The notes: generated by a model from the letters alone, not told the origin. A stretch of 64,000 nt of DNA from JAGPUQ01 sp036961295 (GCA_036961295.1 JBALVX010000003.1:28215-92214); one strand, 5' to 3'. Counted from the first letter of the stretch, positions 17,309 through 27,245 are shown. Translations and numbers: made by a program.

Positions 17309-18406
17309 TCACTCGCGCTCTCCCGCTGTTTCCCAGTTAGCATACCAATCCTGCTGCGCTAACTCCGGCAACACGCGCTCGCCAAACCAGTGCCGAAAGG
17401 GTTGCGTCTCAGGATAGCGTTCTGCAACTTCTAACACGTAGCGAATAAACAGCGGGAGCTCAGCGAGATAGCTCGGCTTGTTGTCACGAAGATGGAGGCG
17501 AGCAAAAATACCCAGTACTTTGATATGCCGTTGCAAACCCATTAAATCGAAGTCACGCCGAAACTTCGTCGAATCGGGCAAGGGTTCAAGCCCACCCCCG
17601 GACATCTCCCCATAATGTGCTGTCGCGCGGTTCAGATAATCATCGAGATAATGGTCGATTTGCGCATCCGACAAATGGATATAACAGTCGCGTAATAGCG
17701 ACACCAGATCGTAAGTTATCGGGCCGATAAGGGCGTCCTGATAATCGATCACGCCCACCCCACCGTTATCCAGCAACAGCAAGTTGCGAATTTGAAAATC
17801 CCGATGCACCACAACTTGAGGTTGCGACAACGCACTCGTAGACAGCGTGTCGAATGTCGCTTGTAGCAAGGCCGATTCATCCGGCTGCAATGAAAGACCG
17901 AGTAATTGCTCGACAAACCACTGGGGAAAGAGCTGCATTTCTCGATCGAAAATCTCGGCGCTGTAATCAGCAAATATCGGCTGCGCTGAAGACTCCCGTT
18001 GTAGCGGCGGAATACGCTGGATTTGCAGCAAGGTTTCCAACCCGGGAGGATAGACCAGCGCCCGGGGGTTCTCTTTTAGCTCACTCAAAAACACCCGCTC
18101 GCCCAAATCTTCGAGCAACAAAAACCCGGCGCGGTAATCCACCGCATAAATTTTCGGGCTGTGTACCCCCGCTTGGCTAAAAGCCAGGCCCTTGCGCACA
18201 AAATCCGGATTATTCTCGGTCTCCGGCGGGGCGTTCACGGCTATCAGGGTGGGCTGTGTATTCACTCGATAATAGGAGCGAAATCCCGCATCACCGCTCA
18301 CTGGCTCCAGTCGAACACCCCCATCAACTGCGCCCCGATCAGGCAACGCCACATGATCGGGCAGGTAGTTTAATAACCAGCTTGTCAGGGTTGCGCTATT
18401 CGTCAT
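17309..18406 (-). CDS. amgK: N-acetylmuramate/N-acetylglucosamine kinase AmgK
   Basis: A 365-residue aminoglycoside-phosphotransferase-fold kinase that phosphorylates the anomeric carbon of recycled MurNAc and GlcNAc. The catalytic loop VVHRDFQIRNLLLL (HRD at 201-203) and metal site GVIDYQDALIG (D221) are intact. It is paired with murU downstream and transcribed away from lptD, the arrangement known from Pseudomonas. ATG at 18406 is only 108 bases from the probable lptD start, so the two promoters must share this gap. Confidence 0.92.
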   Translation of the reverse strand: MTNSATLTSWLLNYLPDHVALPDRGAVDGGVRLEPVSGDAGFRSYYRVNTQPTLIAVNAPPETENNPDFVRKGLAFSQAGVHSPKIYAVDYRAGFLLLEDLGERVFLSELKENPRALVYPPGLETLLQIQRIPPLQRESSAQPIFADYSAEIFDREMQLFPQWFVEQLLGLSLQPDESALLQATFDTLSTSALSQPQVVVHRDFQIRNLLLLDNGGVGVIDYQDALIGPITYDLVSLLRDCYIHLSDAQIDHYLDDYLNRATAHYGEMSGGGLEPLPDSTKFRRDFDLMGLQRHIKVLGIFARLHLRDNKPSYLAELPLFIRYVLEVAERYPETQPFRHWFGERVLPELAQQDWYANWETAGERE

Positions 18407-18458
18407 ATTCGAGGATCCGTGTTGCCTCTGAGTATTCTAACGCAAAGCCTGCAAGGGC

Positions 18459-18487
18459 CTCACACAAACCGAAAGTTCAGGTACAAT
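18459..18487 (+). promoter_or_regulatory. candidate lptD promoter
   Basis: TACAAT at 18482-18487 with CTCACA 17 bp upstream (18459-18464; four of six consensus bases). The position supports translation from the GTG at 18515 rather than from GTG at 18419, which would lie before the transcript start. Confidence 0.45.
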
Positions 18488-18514
18488 ACTTTCCGCATAA
18501 CAAGGGTGACTTCT

Positions 18515-21295
18515 GTGGGCTTTCGTCAAATATTTCGCTTCGCTGCTAACATTAAGGCTGACCTCGTTGCTGACCTCAAGATCAGCACCAGCCGCGCCTC
18601 TGCCGCGCCGCAAGCAATACACGGTTTATTTCGATCGGTTTTCGGCAACGCTTTTGGCAATGCTAAAGCTGTTCTCATCAAGGCCATGTGGCTATTAGCC
18701 GCGACCAGCACGCTGACCTGGGCCGAAGTTGGACCAGAAGCCGCGGACAGTGAAAGTCCTGCCAAAAATACTCAATGGGCCTGCCGCGTCGGCTCCGAGG
18801 GTGGTTGGGTTTGCGAGGAGCAAGACGTGTCCGGCCCCGTCTACCACCGGCCACCCCATCGTTCAACGGCTCGCTCTGCGGCAAAAGCCAAACCACCCGC
18901 CGACGAACCGCGCGTTAAAGTAACCCGCAATCTCGACTGGGTGGACGAAAGCGCCCTCACCGCCGAACAAAAGCAAGCTGCCTCCCCCGGATGTTGCGGT
19001 GCTTATATTGAGCCACCCCGCACCTATGAAGACTCCGACCTAAACCCAGAAAATGCACCTCTGCGCGCCAGCGCCGATGCCACCGAAACTGTCGGCAACA
19101 CCGCGACCCTCACTGGCGATGTTCAGGTTTCCAAGGGTTATCGACAAGTGCGCAGCGACAAGGCGGTAGTGGACCAGGACGCCAGCACCGTGCTACTGGA
19201 AAATAACGTGCAATTCCGCGAGCCCAACACCTTGCTGCTGGGCGACAAAATACTCATCAATACCGATTCATCGGAAATTCAGGCCGACAACACCACCTTT
19301 GTATTCCACAACTCCGGTGTACGCGGTACGGCCGCTACCTTCACACGCAACGACCGCGGCGAAATCTACGTAGACAACGCCACCTATACTACCTGCGAAC
19401 CCGGCAACAATACCTGGCAACTAAAAACCGGCGGAATTAAGATCGATCCCGAAGGCGCGTTTGCCACTGCTCGTCACGTACGCATTGAAGTCAAGGACGT
19501 CCCCGTACTGTACCTGCCCTGGGTGCGCTTCCCGGTCAACGACCAGCGCGCAAGCGGTTTGCTGTTCCCTGAGTTCAGCTTCGGAGACGAAAACGGTTTT
19601 GATTTCGCGCAACCGATTTACCTCAACCTGGCGCCCAATTACGACGCCACCGTGACACCTCGCTACATTCAGGAACGGGGTTCTATGGTGGAACTCGAAC
19701 TCCGCCATTTAAGCCAGGCCACTGAAACCGTGATCTCCGGTGCCCACCTGTGGAGCGACGATGGCGGCGACGATTCCGACGAAGACGCTAACATCGACCC
19801 CATCACCGGCAAGCGGCCCCACGAGGGAGAAGACCGTTGGCTGGCGAATGTGGATCACAACGGCGGCCAGGGTTATCCGTGGAGCACCCATGTCGACTAC
19901 ACCAAAGTCAGCGATACGGATTATTTTCAGGATCTGGGTAACGGCTCGCTGGAAGTCAGCAGTCGCACTCACCTGCGACAACTGGCCTCTGTGGGTTATC
20001 GCCTGAAGCACTGGAACCTCGATGTCAGCAGTGTCAAATACCAGACGCTAATCGACAACCGACCGCGCCAATACGAACAATTACCCAGAGTCAATTTCGA
20101 TGGTGCCTATTATTTCAACGACTCGAACCTGGCGCTGCAGCTCGATCACCAATACACCGTGTTCGATCATGCGGACAATAGTTTTGTTACCGGCGACCGA
20201 CTCCGTGCCGACTACGCGCTGACCTGGGACAAACGCTGGGCCTGGGGTTACTTCCGCCCCTCGGTCAAAACCAAGCACCTAAGCTACAACCTGGACGACC
20301 CACTCGTCGTTGGTGGTGACGACAATCCCAGTGTTACCGTACCGGTCGGCGAAATAGATACGGGCCTGTACTTTGAACGCGACACCACGCTGATCAAAGG
20401 TCATACCCAAACATTTGAACCGCGCCTTTATTATCTGTACTCGGATTTCAAAGAACAACACGACCAGCCGAACTTTGACACCTCGCCACTCACCTTCAGC
20501 TATCAACAACTGTTTCGCGACGACCGCTTCTCCGGTGGCGACCGCATTGGCGATGCCGAGCAAATGACGCTGGGCTTCACCAGTCGCCTATACAACAGTA
20601 AAGGCGTCGAACGCCTGCGCGCCAGTATCGGCCAAATCTTTTATCTAGACGATCGTTACGTATCGCTTGATCCTATCTTTAGCAAAGCCTTTATCGACGC
20701 GATCGACGATCCCGATACCCTCGCCACGGTCGCCCAGCGCGACCTGGCGCGCAGCTTGCTGAACGACGACTCGGATATCGCCGCTGAGCTCTACGCCCGT
20801 ATTAATGATCACTGGCGCTTTCAGTCCGACGTGTTGTTCAACGACAACAGCGACAGAATTAACAAGGGCAACGTGAGTCTACGCTACAAAAATACCAACG
20901 ATGCCCTGTTTAACATGAGCTATCGCTATACACGCAAAAACCCGTTTATTGTCGGTAGCAAAAAATTTGAAGCCCATATCGAACAAGGCGACGTCTCCGC
21001 TATGCTGCCGGTTTCCGACAACTGGTCACTAATGGGCCGTTGGAACTACGACTTTACCAATAGTCGGGAACTCGAAATGTTTGGCGGCCTCGAATACAAC
21101 AGTTGTTGCTGGCGCGTCAGTGTGCTGGCCAGGCGCTGGCTAGACCGCGATGACGACTTAGTCCTGCCGGAAGAAGACCTCGAGTACGACCAGGGTATTT
21201 TCTTCCAGATACAACTGAAAGGACTTGCTGGCACCGGTAAACAAGTAGAAAACATTTTGAGCGAAAGTATTTACGGCTATGACATACCCAGGTAA
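18515..21295 (+). CDS. lptD: LPS-assembly protein LptD
   Basis: A 926-residue outer-membrane barrel that inserts LPS into the outer leaflet with LptE. The N-terminal OstA/LptA-like domain (ATLTGDVQVSKGYRQVRSDKAVV, NNVQFREPNTLLLGDK) is followed by the LptD barrel domain (VPVLYLPWVRFPVNDQRASGLLFPEF). The C-terminal CC pair (NSCCWRVSVLARRW) and N-terminal cysteines fit the disulfide pattern that links the domains. I chose GTG at 18515 with AAGGG eight bases before; GTG at 18419 is in frame but lies upstream of the likely promoter. The extension before the hydrophobic signal (AVLIKAMWLLAATSTLTWA) is unusually long, about 45 residues. Confidence 0.93.
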   Translation: MGFRQIFRFAANIKADLVADLKISTSRASAAPQAIHGLFRSVFGNAFGNAKAVLIKAMWLLAATSTLTWAEVGPEAADSESPAKNTQWACRVGSEGGWVCEEQDVSGPVYHRPPHRSTARSAAKAKPPADEPRVKVTRNLDWVDESALTAEQKQAASPGCCGAYIEPPRTYEDSDLNPENAPLRASADATETVGNTATLTGDVQVSKGYRQVRSDKAVVDQDASTVLLENNVQFREPNTLLLGDKILINTDSSEIQADNTTFVFHNSGVRGTAATFTRNDRGEIYVDNATYTTCEPGNNTWQLKTGGIKIDPEGAFATARHVRIEVKDVPVLYLPWVRFPVNDQRASGLLFPEFSFGDENGFDFAQPIYLNLAPNYDATVTPRYIQERGSMVELELRHLSQATETVISGAHLWSDDGGDDSDEDANIDPITGKRPHEGEDRWLANVDHNGGQGYPWSTHVDYTKVSDTDYFQDLGNGSLEVSSRTHLRQLASVGYRLKHWNLDVSSVKYQTLIDNRPRQYEQLPRVNFDGAYYFNDSNLALQLDHQYTVFDHADNSFVTGDRLRADYALTWDKRWAWGYFRPSVKTKHLSYNLDDPLVVGGDDNPSVTVPVGEIDTGLYFERDTTLIKGHTQTFEPRLYYLYSDFKEQHDQPNFDTSPLTFSYQQLFRDDRFSGGDRIGDAEQMTLGFTSRLYNSKGVERLRASIGQIFYLDDRYVSLDPIFSKAFIDAIDDPDTLATVAQRDLARSLLNDDSDIAAELYARINDHWRFQSDVLFNDNSDRINKGNVSLRYKNTNDALFNMSYRYTRKNPFIVGSKKFEAHIEQGDVSAMLPVSDNWSLMGRWNYDFTNSRELEMFGGLEYNSCCWRVSVLARRWLDRDDDLVLPEEDLEYDQGIFFQIQLKGLAGTGKQVENILSESIYGYDIPR

Positions 21296-21308
21296 TAACA
21301 CTTTACTT

Positions 21309-22718
21309 ATGCATTATTTATCCGCACTACATTCCCCACGACATGTATCGGCACTACATGTATCGGCACCACATTCTTCAGCACCGCAAGTAGCGACTGT
21401 GCGCAAACCCATACAAAGTTTGCGCCGGGGGCTTTCATTGCTTACGGCGACGATTGCAATAACGCTGACACCAGCGTTGTTAGCGACTCCGTCTTACGCC
21501 GAAGTTCAATTGATTGACGGCATCGCCGCCGTGGTCAATGAAGACGTGGTTTTGATCAGCGAATTGCGCAGTGAAGTCAACGTCATTCATCAGCGTTTGC
21601 TAAGCAGCGAGGGCAAAGCACCGCCGCCGCAGGAAATCGCCTCACAGGTACTGGACAAGCTAATCCTCGACAAACTGCAACTCGCCATCGGCGAACAGGC
21701 TGGCGTAAAAATTGACGACGGCGAACTAAACGAAGCTCTTCGCGGCATCGCAGAGCGCCAAAAAATGACCATGGCCGAGCTAGTCGCACAAGTTCACCAG
21801 GAAGGCATGACGCTCAATCAACTGCGGAGACAAGTTTCCAACGAAATGGTTATTAGCCGAGTACAGCGGGCAATGGTAAACCGCCGTATCTCGGTTTCCG
21901 AACAAGAGGTCAGCAACTTCCTCAACTCGGACCAGGGCCAACTACTCGGTTCGCCCGACCTCAGGGTCGGCCACATCCTGCTGCTTTTATCACCCGCCGC
22001 CTCGGAAGCTGAGATCAAGGCAACCTTCGACAAAGTACAGGGCCTACGCGATCAACTGGCGCAGGGCGAAGAATTTAGTCAGCTTGCCATTCTGCATTCA
22101 GCGGGACAAAACGCCCTCAAAGGTGGCAATCTCGGCTGGCGCAAAGCCTCACAACTACCCGCTCCCTTTACCGAAGTTCTGGCTAAATTGGCGCCGGGCG
22201 AAGTCGGCGAACCGATTCGTAGCGATGCTGGCTTACACCTGCTAAAACTCTACGAACGTCGGGACGGCGATCAACAGTTGGTTCAGCAGAATCGGGTGCG
22301 CCATATTTTACTCACGCCCAACCAAATTCTAAACGAGGAACAAGCCCAGACACTGGCCATTGAATTGCAAACACGCTTGAGAGCGGGCGAAGACTTCGCC
22401 GAGCTGGCGCGGGAATATTCGGACGATACCGGCACCGCCCTTAAAGGTGGCGATCTTGGTTGGTCCACTCCGGGACAGTTCGTACCGAAATTTCAGACTA
22501 CGATGGAAGCCACAGCAACCGGCCAAATTAGCGAACCTTTTCGCAGCCAGTTCGGCTGGCATGTTCTACAGGTGACCGAACGTCGCGACCAGGATTTTTC
22601 TAAGGAAATTCGCAGCAACCAGGCCAGTAGCTTTTTGCGCCAGAGCAAATTCGAAGAAGAACTCCAAATCTGGTTACAGGAAATTCGCGACGAAGCCTTT
22701 ATCGACATAAGAGTATGA
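21309..22718 (+). CDS. surA: periplasmic chaperone and peptidyl-prolyl isomerase SurA
   Basis: A 469-residue periplasmic chaperone for outer-membrane proteins including LptD. After a signal peptide (LSLLTATIAITLTPALLATPSYA) comes the mature start EVQLIDGIAAVVNEDVVLISEL. Two parvulin domains follow (RVGHILLLLSPAASEAEI... and RVRHILLTPNQILNEEQ..., each with the LKGGxLGW motif), then a C-terminal helix. Starts at 21279 (overlapping lptD) and 21309 are both in frame; neither has a good ribosome site, and I list the second. The n-region is long and has repeated SALH/SAPH residues from short DNA duplications. Coupled to pdxA by ATGA. Confidence 0.94.
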   Translation: MHYLSALHSPRHVSALHVSAPHSSAPQVATVRKPIQSLRRGLSLLTATIAITLTPALLATPSYAEVQLIDGIAAVVNEDVVLISELRSEVNVIHQRLLSSEGKAPPPQEIASQVLDKLILDKLQLAIGEQAGVKIDDGELNEALRGIAERQKMTMAELVAQVHQEGMTLNQLRRQVSNEMVISRVQRAMVNRRISVSEQEVSNFLNSDQGQLLGSPDLRVGHILLLLSPAASEAEIKATFDKVQGLRDQLAQGEEFSQLAILHSAGQNALKGGNLGWRKASQLPAPFTEVLAKLAPGEVGEPIRSDAGLHLLKLYERRDGDQQLVQQNRVRHILLTPNQILNEEQAQTLAIELQTRLRAGEDFAELAREYSDDTGTALKGGDLGWSTPGQFVPKFQTTMEATATGQISEPFRSQFGWHVLQVTERRDQDFSKEIRSNQASSFLRQSKFEEELQIWLQEIRDEAFIDIRV

Positions 22719-23722
22719 CCCTGAGGCTCGCAGTCACTCCCGGCGAGCCAGCGGGTATTGGTCCGGATGTACTGATACAGCTTATCCAACACGGCTACCC
22801 TCACGAACTCGTCGCCTACGCCGACCCCGAGTTACTCCAGCAACGCGCTGAGCAACTCGACTTACCACTAACACTCAAACAACCTGGCACCGATCCACAG
22901 CCCCTCGCAGCAGGCGAGCTGGCCGTGCATTCCGTGCCACTGACTGAAACCGTGACAGTCGGCCAACCCAGCCCGGCCAATGCGACTAGCGTATTAAAGG
23001 CGCTCTCTCTAGCCACGGAAGCCTGTATGAAAGACACGGCCACGAATAAACAGTGCGCCGCGCTGATTACTGGCCCCATGCACAAGGGCGTGATTAACGA
23101 CGCCGGTATTGCGTTTAGCGGTCACACCGAATATCTGGCCGAACTGACTTCCGCCCACCGCGTGGTGATGATGCTTGCCACTAAGGGTTTGCGCGTCGCG
23201 CTTGCCACCACTCACCTGCCCTTGTCGCAGGTGCCCGCGGCTATCACCCAAACCGCGCTGACGGAAACCCTGGGCATTTTGCATAACGAGCTGGAAACTA
23301 AATTTGGTATTTCCAAACCTCGCATCCTGGTATGTGGTTTGAATCCTCACGCCGGAGAAGGCGGGCACCTTGGCCGAGAGGAGATCGATATCATCATCCC
23401 GGTGATAGACAGCCTGCGTGCCGGTGGTTTGAATTTAATTGGACCCCTGCCTGCGGATACCCTGTTCACGCCGAAATATCTCGACACCGCCGACGCCGTA
23501 CTCGCCATGTATCACGATCAGGGCTTGCCCGTGCTTAAATACCAGGGCTTCGGCAACGCGGTGAATATCACACTGGGTTTACCGATCATTCGCACCTCAG
23601 TTGATCACGGTGTCGCACTAGATTTAGCTGGCACCGGCACGGCTAACAGCGGTAGCCTTTCCACCGCCTTGAGTTACGCGGTGGAAATGGCTCAAGGCAT
23701 ACTTCCTGGTAAACCACATTGA
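22715..23722 (+). CDS. pdxA: 4-hydroxythreonine-4-phosphate dehydrogenase
   Basis: A 335-residue enzyme of the DXP-dependent pyridoxal-phosphate pathway; it oxidises 4-hydroxy-L-threonine phosphate. Metal-binding histidines lie in SGHTEYLAEL, LNPHAGEGGHLGREE and YHDQGLPVLKYQGFG. The N-terminal VTPGEPAGIGPD is diagnostic. The ATG overlaps the surA stop, and the stop overlaps the TTG start of rsmA. Confidence 0.97.
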   Translation: MTLRLAVTPGEPAGIGPDVLIQLIQHGYPHELVAYADPELLQQRAEQLDLPLTLKQPGTDPQPLAAGELAVHSVPLTETVTVGQPSPANATSVLKALSLATEACMKDTATNKQCAALITGPMHKGVINDAGIAFSGHTEYLAELTSAHRVVMMLATKGLRVALATTHLPLSQVPAAITQTALTETLGILHNELETKFGISKPRILVCGLNPHAGEGGHLGREEIDIIIPVIDSLRAGGLNLIGPLPADTLFTPKYLDTADAVLAMYHDQGLPVLKYQGFGNAVNITLGLPIIRTSVDHGVALDLAGTGTANSGSLSTALSYAVEMAQGILPGKPH

Positions 23723-24528
23723 GCACTCAAATCCACCGCGCGAGAAAACGCTTCGGACAGAACTTTTTGTGCGACAGGCAGATCATCGAACGAATCGTTG
23801 CGGCTATCGCCCCCAAAGAGCATCAGCAACTAGTTGAAATTGGTCCGGGGCAAGGCGCACTCACCAGCGAATTACTGGCCGCGAACCCACAACTCACCGC
23901 CATCGAAATTGATCGAGACCTAGCCGCCCAGCTCAACACGCGTTTCGCCCAATACCCAGACTTTAAACTGATCGAAGGCGATGCCCTAAAAGCGGATTAC
24001 CGCGAGCTTGCCGACGTAGACAAACCCCTGCGACTGGTAGGCAACTTGCCCTACAACTTGTCGACACCGCTGCTATTTCATCTGCTGGGTTTCGGTGACC
24101 TGATTACCGATATGCACTTTATGCTGCAAAAGGAAGTCGTCGACCGGATGGCAGCGGCACCGGGCAGTAAAACATATGGTCGTCTCAGCGTGATGGTGCA
24201 ATACCGTTGTGCGGTGCAACCCTTGTTCCAGGTTCCTCCGACCGCCTTTAAGCCCGCGCCCAAAGTCGAATCCATGATCGTGCGTTTGGTGCCTCGCGCC
24301 AAACCCGCGCTGGTCGCAGATAACATTCCTCTGTTTGAAAATATGGTCAATACCTGTTTTCAACTGCGGCGCAAAACCCTGCGCAACTGCCTTAAACCAT
24401 TATTGCAAACGGAACAGCTGGACGCTTTACAGTTAGACACTTTGAAGATTTCGCTTAGCGCTCGCCCCGATACCCTGTCGGTCAATGATTTCGTTAGCCT
24501 CAGTAACCGGATAAACTCCCTGCTATGA
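23719..24528 (+). CDS. rsmA: 16S rRNA dimethyladenosine transferase
   Basis: A 269-residue methyltransferase (also called KsgA) that dimethylates two adjacent adenosines near the 3' end of 16S rRNA. RKRFGQNFLCDRQIIERIV, the SAM loop EIGPGQGALTSELL and the catalytic NLPYNLSTPLLFHLL are complete. The start is TTG at 23719, overlapping the pdxA TGA; no closer ATG fits the family's N-terminus, so this rare codon is accepted. It is followed by apaG with an ATGA overlap. Confidence 0.96.
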   Translation: MSTQIHRARKRFGQNFLCDRQIIERIVAAIAPKEHQQLVEIGPGQGALTSELLAANPQLTAIEIDRDLAAQLNTRFAQYPDFKLIEGDALKADYRELADVDKPLRLVGNLPYNLSTPLLFHLLGFGDLITDMHFMLQKEVVDRMAAAPGSKTYGRLSVMVQYRCAVQPLFQVPPTAFKPAPKVESMIVRLVPRAKPALVADNIPLFENMVNTCFQLRRKTLRNCLKPLLQTEQLDALQLDTLKISLSARPDTLSVNDFVSLSNRINSLL

Positions 24529-24902
24529 CACCCGACACTATTCAAATCGACGTAAAGGTTCAACACCTGCCGCAGCAATCCCAGCCGGATAAACAGCAGT
24601 TTGCATTTGCCTATCAAATTACCCTGACCAACAACGGCGATCGCAGCGTTCAGCTGATTAGTCGCCACTGGATTATTACCGACGCGACGGAAGACCGTCA
24701 GGAAGTTAAGGGTTTGGGAGTGATCGGCGAACAGCCACACATTGCTCCCGGCGAGTCCTACCAATACACTAGCGGTGCAGTACTCAACACCGATACCGGT
24801 ACCATGGAAGGCAGCTATCATATGATCTGCGACGATGGCTTTACCATCTTCGATGTTCCCATCCCCCTGTTTTTACTCGCCGTTCCCGGCGCCGTGCACT
24901 AA
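24525..24902 (+). CDS. apaG: ApaG (Co2+/Mg2+ efflux-associated protein)
   Basis: A 125-residue single-domain beta-sandwich (DUF525). YQITLTNNGDRSVQLISRHWIITDATEDRQEVKGLGVIGEQPHIAPGESYQYTSG is the core family pattern, ending with the typical FDVPIPLFLLAVPGAVH. The biochemical role is unsettled. The ATG overlaps the rsmA stop. Confidence 0.95.
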   Translation: MTPDTIQIDVKVQHLPQQSQPDKQQFAFAYQITLTNNGDRSVQLISRHWIITDATEDRQEVKGLGVIGEQPHIAPGESYQYTSGAVLNTDTGTMEGSYHMICDDGFTIFDVPIPLFLLAVPGAVH

Positions 24903-24913
24903 GGAAAATTGTC

Positions 24914-25723
24914 GTGGCCGTCTACGCCGTCGGCGATATCCAGGGCTGCCTCGATCCACTTAAACGCCTGCTTGACCAGGCTGAATTCGACCCCCAATGT
25001 GATCGCCTATTATCGGTGGGTGACGTGGTTAATCGCGGCCCGGATTCTCTCAACACACTGCGCTTTGTAAAAAATCTCGGCGACAGTTTTCAAATGGTAC
25101 TGGGCAACCACGACCTGCACTTGCTGGCCGTCGCCGCTGGAGTTCGCCCGCCCACTAGAAAAGACACCCTAAACGAAATCCTCAATGCGCCAGACCGCGA
25201 CGAACTGCTGCACTGGCTGCAGCAGCAACCACTACTCTTCAAAATCGATGATTACTTGTTGGTCCACGCCGGTATTCCGCCCCAGTGGTCGGCAAGCGAA
25301 GCGCTCGCCCTGGCGGCGGAAGTTGAAACCGTACTTCGACAAGATAGCCAGGCGCTATTACACACTATGTATGGCGATGGGCCGAACTGGAATGCAGAAC
25401 TTACCGGCAGCGAACGCTGGCGCGCCATTATCAATTCCCTGACCCGTATGCGCTTTAGCTCCGCAGACGGACAGCTGGATTTGACGACGAAAACCTCCCC
25501 AGACCACCCACCGGCCGGAATGAAACCCTGGTACGCCCACGGCCAACGCAAGACCCAAAGCACACCCATTATTTTTGGTCACTGGGCCGCGCTTCAAGGT
25601 CGGGACTGTGGAGAAAATATATTCCCGCTGGATACCGGATGTGTGTGGGGAGAGCAGATGCGCTTGTTTAATTTAGATACTCGGCAATACCAGCATATTG
25701 ATTGCCAAGCAGTATCCGACTAA
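24914..25723 (+). CDS. apaH: bis(5'-nucleosyl)-tetraphosphatase, symmetrical
   Basis: A 269-residue metallophosphatase that splits Ap4A into two ADP and can decap Np4-RNA. The three metal-site blocks are present: VGDIQGCLDPL, SVGDVVNRGPDS and LGNHDLHLL, with the later FGHWAALQG and DTGCVWG. The start is GTG with AAGGAAAA upstream, eleven bases after apaG. It closes the surA-apaH run. Confidence 0.96.
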   Translation: MAVYAVGDIQGCLDPLKRLLDQAEFDPQCDRLLSVGDVVNRGPDSLNTLRFVKNLGDSFQMVLGNHDLHLLAVAAGVRPPTRKDTLNEILNAPDRDELLHWLQQQPLLFKIDDYLLVHAGIPPQWSASEALALAAEVETVLRQDSQALLHTMYGDGPNWNAELTGSERWRAIINSLTRMRFSSADGQLDLTTKTSPDHPPAGMKPWYAHGQRKTQSTPIIFGHWAALQGRDCGENIFPLDTGCVWGEQMRLFNLDTRQYQHIDCQAVSD

Positions 25724-25785
25724 TTAATTATTCGAAGCTGCACACTCTAAAAAATTATTTTTGCGTTTCTTCGTCATCGATTGAG

Positions 25786-26205
25786 CTAGCCCGATGGAAT
25801 AGAATAGGTAGCCGTGACATGGGCGACCGCCTCGGGGTCGCCATCAGAATAAATAAAGACTTCTCCCACCACCAGGCGCTTGCCAACTTTAATCAAACGA
25901 CAGTCGCCGACAATATCTTTATCCGCCGCCGGTTTACGCAGGAAGTTAATATTCAGATTAGTGGTAACGGCCAGCGCTACCGGACCTTTAATCGCCAGAA
26001 TAGCCAAATACAAAGCGACGTCGGCGACAGCCATCAAACTGGGACCGGACACCGTATTCCCCGGACGCAGATGTTTTAATTCAATCGCCTGCCGTACCTT
26101 AATCCAGCCCTCGCCAACATCATCGATAACAATACTGGTCTGCGGGAATTCCTGCTTTAAGAATTCCCCTAACTGGGCCACATTCATCGCCAGCGGAGTC
26201 GTCAT
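25786..26205 (-). CDS. PaaI-like hotdog-fold thioesterase
   Basis: A 139-residue hotdog protein. The helix region GPSLMAVADVALYLAILA follows the expected loop LRPGNTVSG. In PaaI enzymes the matching region carries the catalytic acid; here D57 or nearby S54 are candidates. NLNINFLRKPAADKDIVGDCRLIKVGKRLVVGEVFIYSDG is the typical second half. Substrate unknown. The ATG overlaps the galE stop, so the two are cotranscribed. Confidence 0.82.
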   Translation of the reverse strand: MTTPLAMNVAQLGEFLKQEFPQTSIVIDDVGEGWIKVRQAIELKHLRPGNTVSGPSLMAVADVALYLAILAIKGPVALAVTTNLNINFLRKPAADKDIVGDCRLIKVGKRLVVGEVFIYSDGDPEAVAHVTATYSIPSG

Positions 26206-27245
26206 TGTTCAAAGCCATCGGGGTTATTCACCTGCCAGCGCCAGGCATCTGCGACCATCGCGTCCAGATCCCGTGTCGCCTGCCAACCGAGATCACTCAG
26301 CGCTTTACCGGCATCGGCCCAACACTCGGCAATATCACCAGAGCGTTTATCCGTAATTTGATAGGGTATCGGTTTACCGCAGGCAGCTTCAAAAGCCGCG
26401 ATCATTTGCAGCACCGAATAACCCTTCCCGGTACCGAGGTTCCACGCGCTAAAGCCGCTCTCTCGCTTAAGTAAATAATCCAGCGCGGCAATATGCCCCT
26501 CCACTAAATCCATAACGTGGATGTAGTCCCGCACGCCGGTGCCATCGATGGTGGCATAGGTGTCGCCAAATACGCTAACTTGTTCGCGCTTACCGACTGC
26601 GACCTGGGCGATATACGGTGCGAGATTATTGGGAATATTGCGCGGGTCTTCACCGATCTTGCCACTGGGGTGGGCTCCCACTGGATTGAAGTAGCGCAGA
26701 CAGGCGATATTCCAGAAGTTCTGTTGAGTTAGCTGGTCGGCTTTGACCTGGTCTTCGAGAATATGCTCGATCATCAGTTTCGACATGCCGTAGGGGTTAG
26801 TCGCCGATCTCGGCGCAGTTTCGTTTATCGGCATCTTGGCGGTATCACCGTAGACCGTGGCCGAGGAGCTAAAGATGAGATTGCCAACCCCATGCGCTGC
26901 CATCGCCTCGCACAGGGCCATCGCGCCGCCCACGTTGTTGCTGTAATAGCGCAGAGCCTGCTCACCGGACTCTCCGACGGCCTTTAAACCCGCCATATGA
27001 ATCACCGCCGCAAATTGGTGGCGCTTGAAGACTTGATCGAGGAAAGCGCGATCATTGACATCCCCAACTTCCAGCACCGGTGTTTTCCCGGTAATGTCTC
27101 CGACTCGTTGAATCGCTATCGGGTTACTATTCACTAAGCTGTCGAGTACCACGGGTTCATAGCCCGCTTCAACAGCGACAACGCAGGCGTGACTACCAAT
27201 ATATCCGGCGCCACCGGTAATAAGAATTTTCAATGACCCTGTCAT
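26202..27245 (-). CDS. galE: UDP-glucose 4-epimerase
   Basis: A 347-residue extended SDR enzyme interconverting UDP-glucose and UDP-galactose for surface polysaccharides. The NAD loop ITGGAGYIGSH is at the N-terminus. The catalytic S/T-x-Y-x3-K region is FSSSATVYGD with NPYGMSKLMIE. GVRDYIHVMDL and NLGTGKGYSVL are further GalE marks. I chose ATG at 27245 with AAGG six bases before; the longer in-frame start would reach into the ribosomal terminator. Followed by the thioesterase gene with a four-base overlap. Confidence 0.95.
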   Translation of the reverse strand: MTGSLKILITGGAGYIGSHACVVAVEAGYEPVVLDSLVNSNPIAIQRVGDITGKTPVLEVGDVNDRAFLDQVFKRHQFAAVIHMAGLKAVGESGEQALRYYSNNVGGAMALCEAMAAHGVGNLIFSSSATVYGDTAKMPINETAPRSATNPYGMSKLMIEHILEDQVKADQLTQQNFWNIACLRYFNPVGAHPSGKIGEDPRNIPNNLAPYIAQVAVGKREQVSVFGDTYATIDGTGVRDYIHVMDLVEGHIAALDYLLKRESGFSAWNLGTGKGYSVLQMIAAFEAACGKPIPYQITDKRSGDIAECWADAGKALSDLGWQATRDLDAMVADAWRWQVNNPDGFEQ

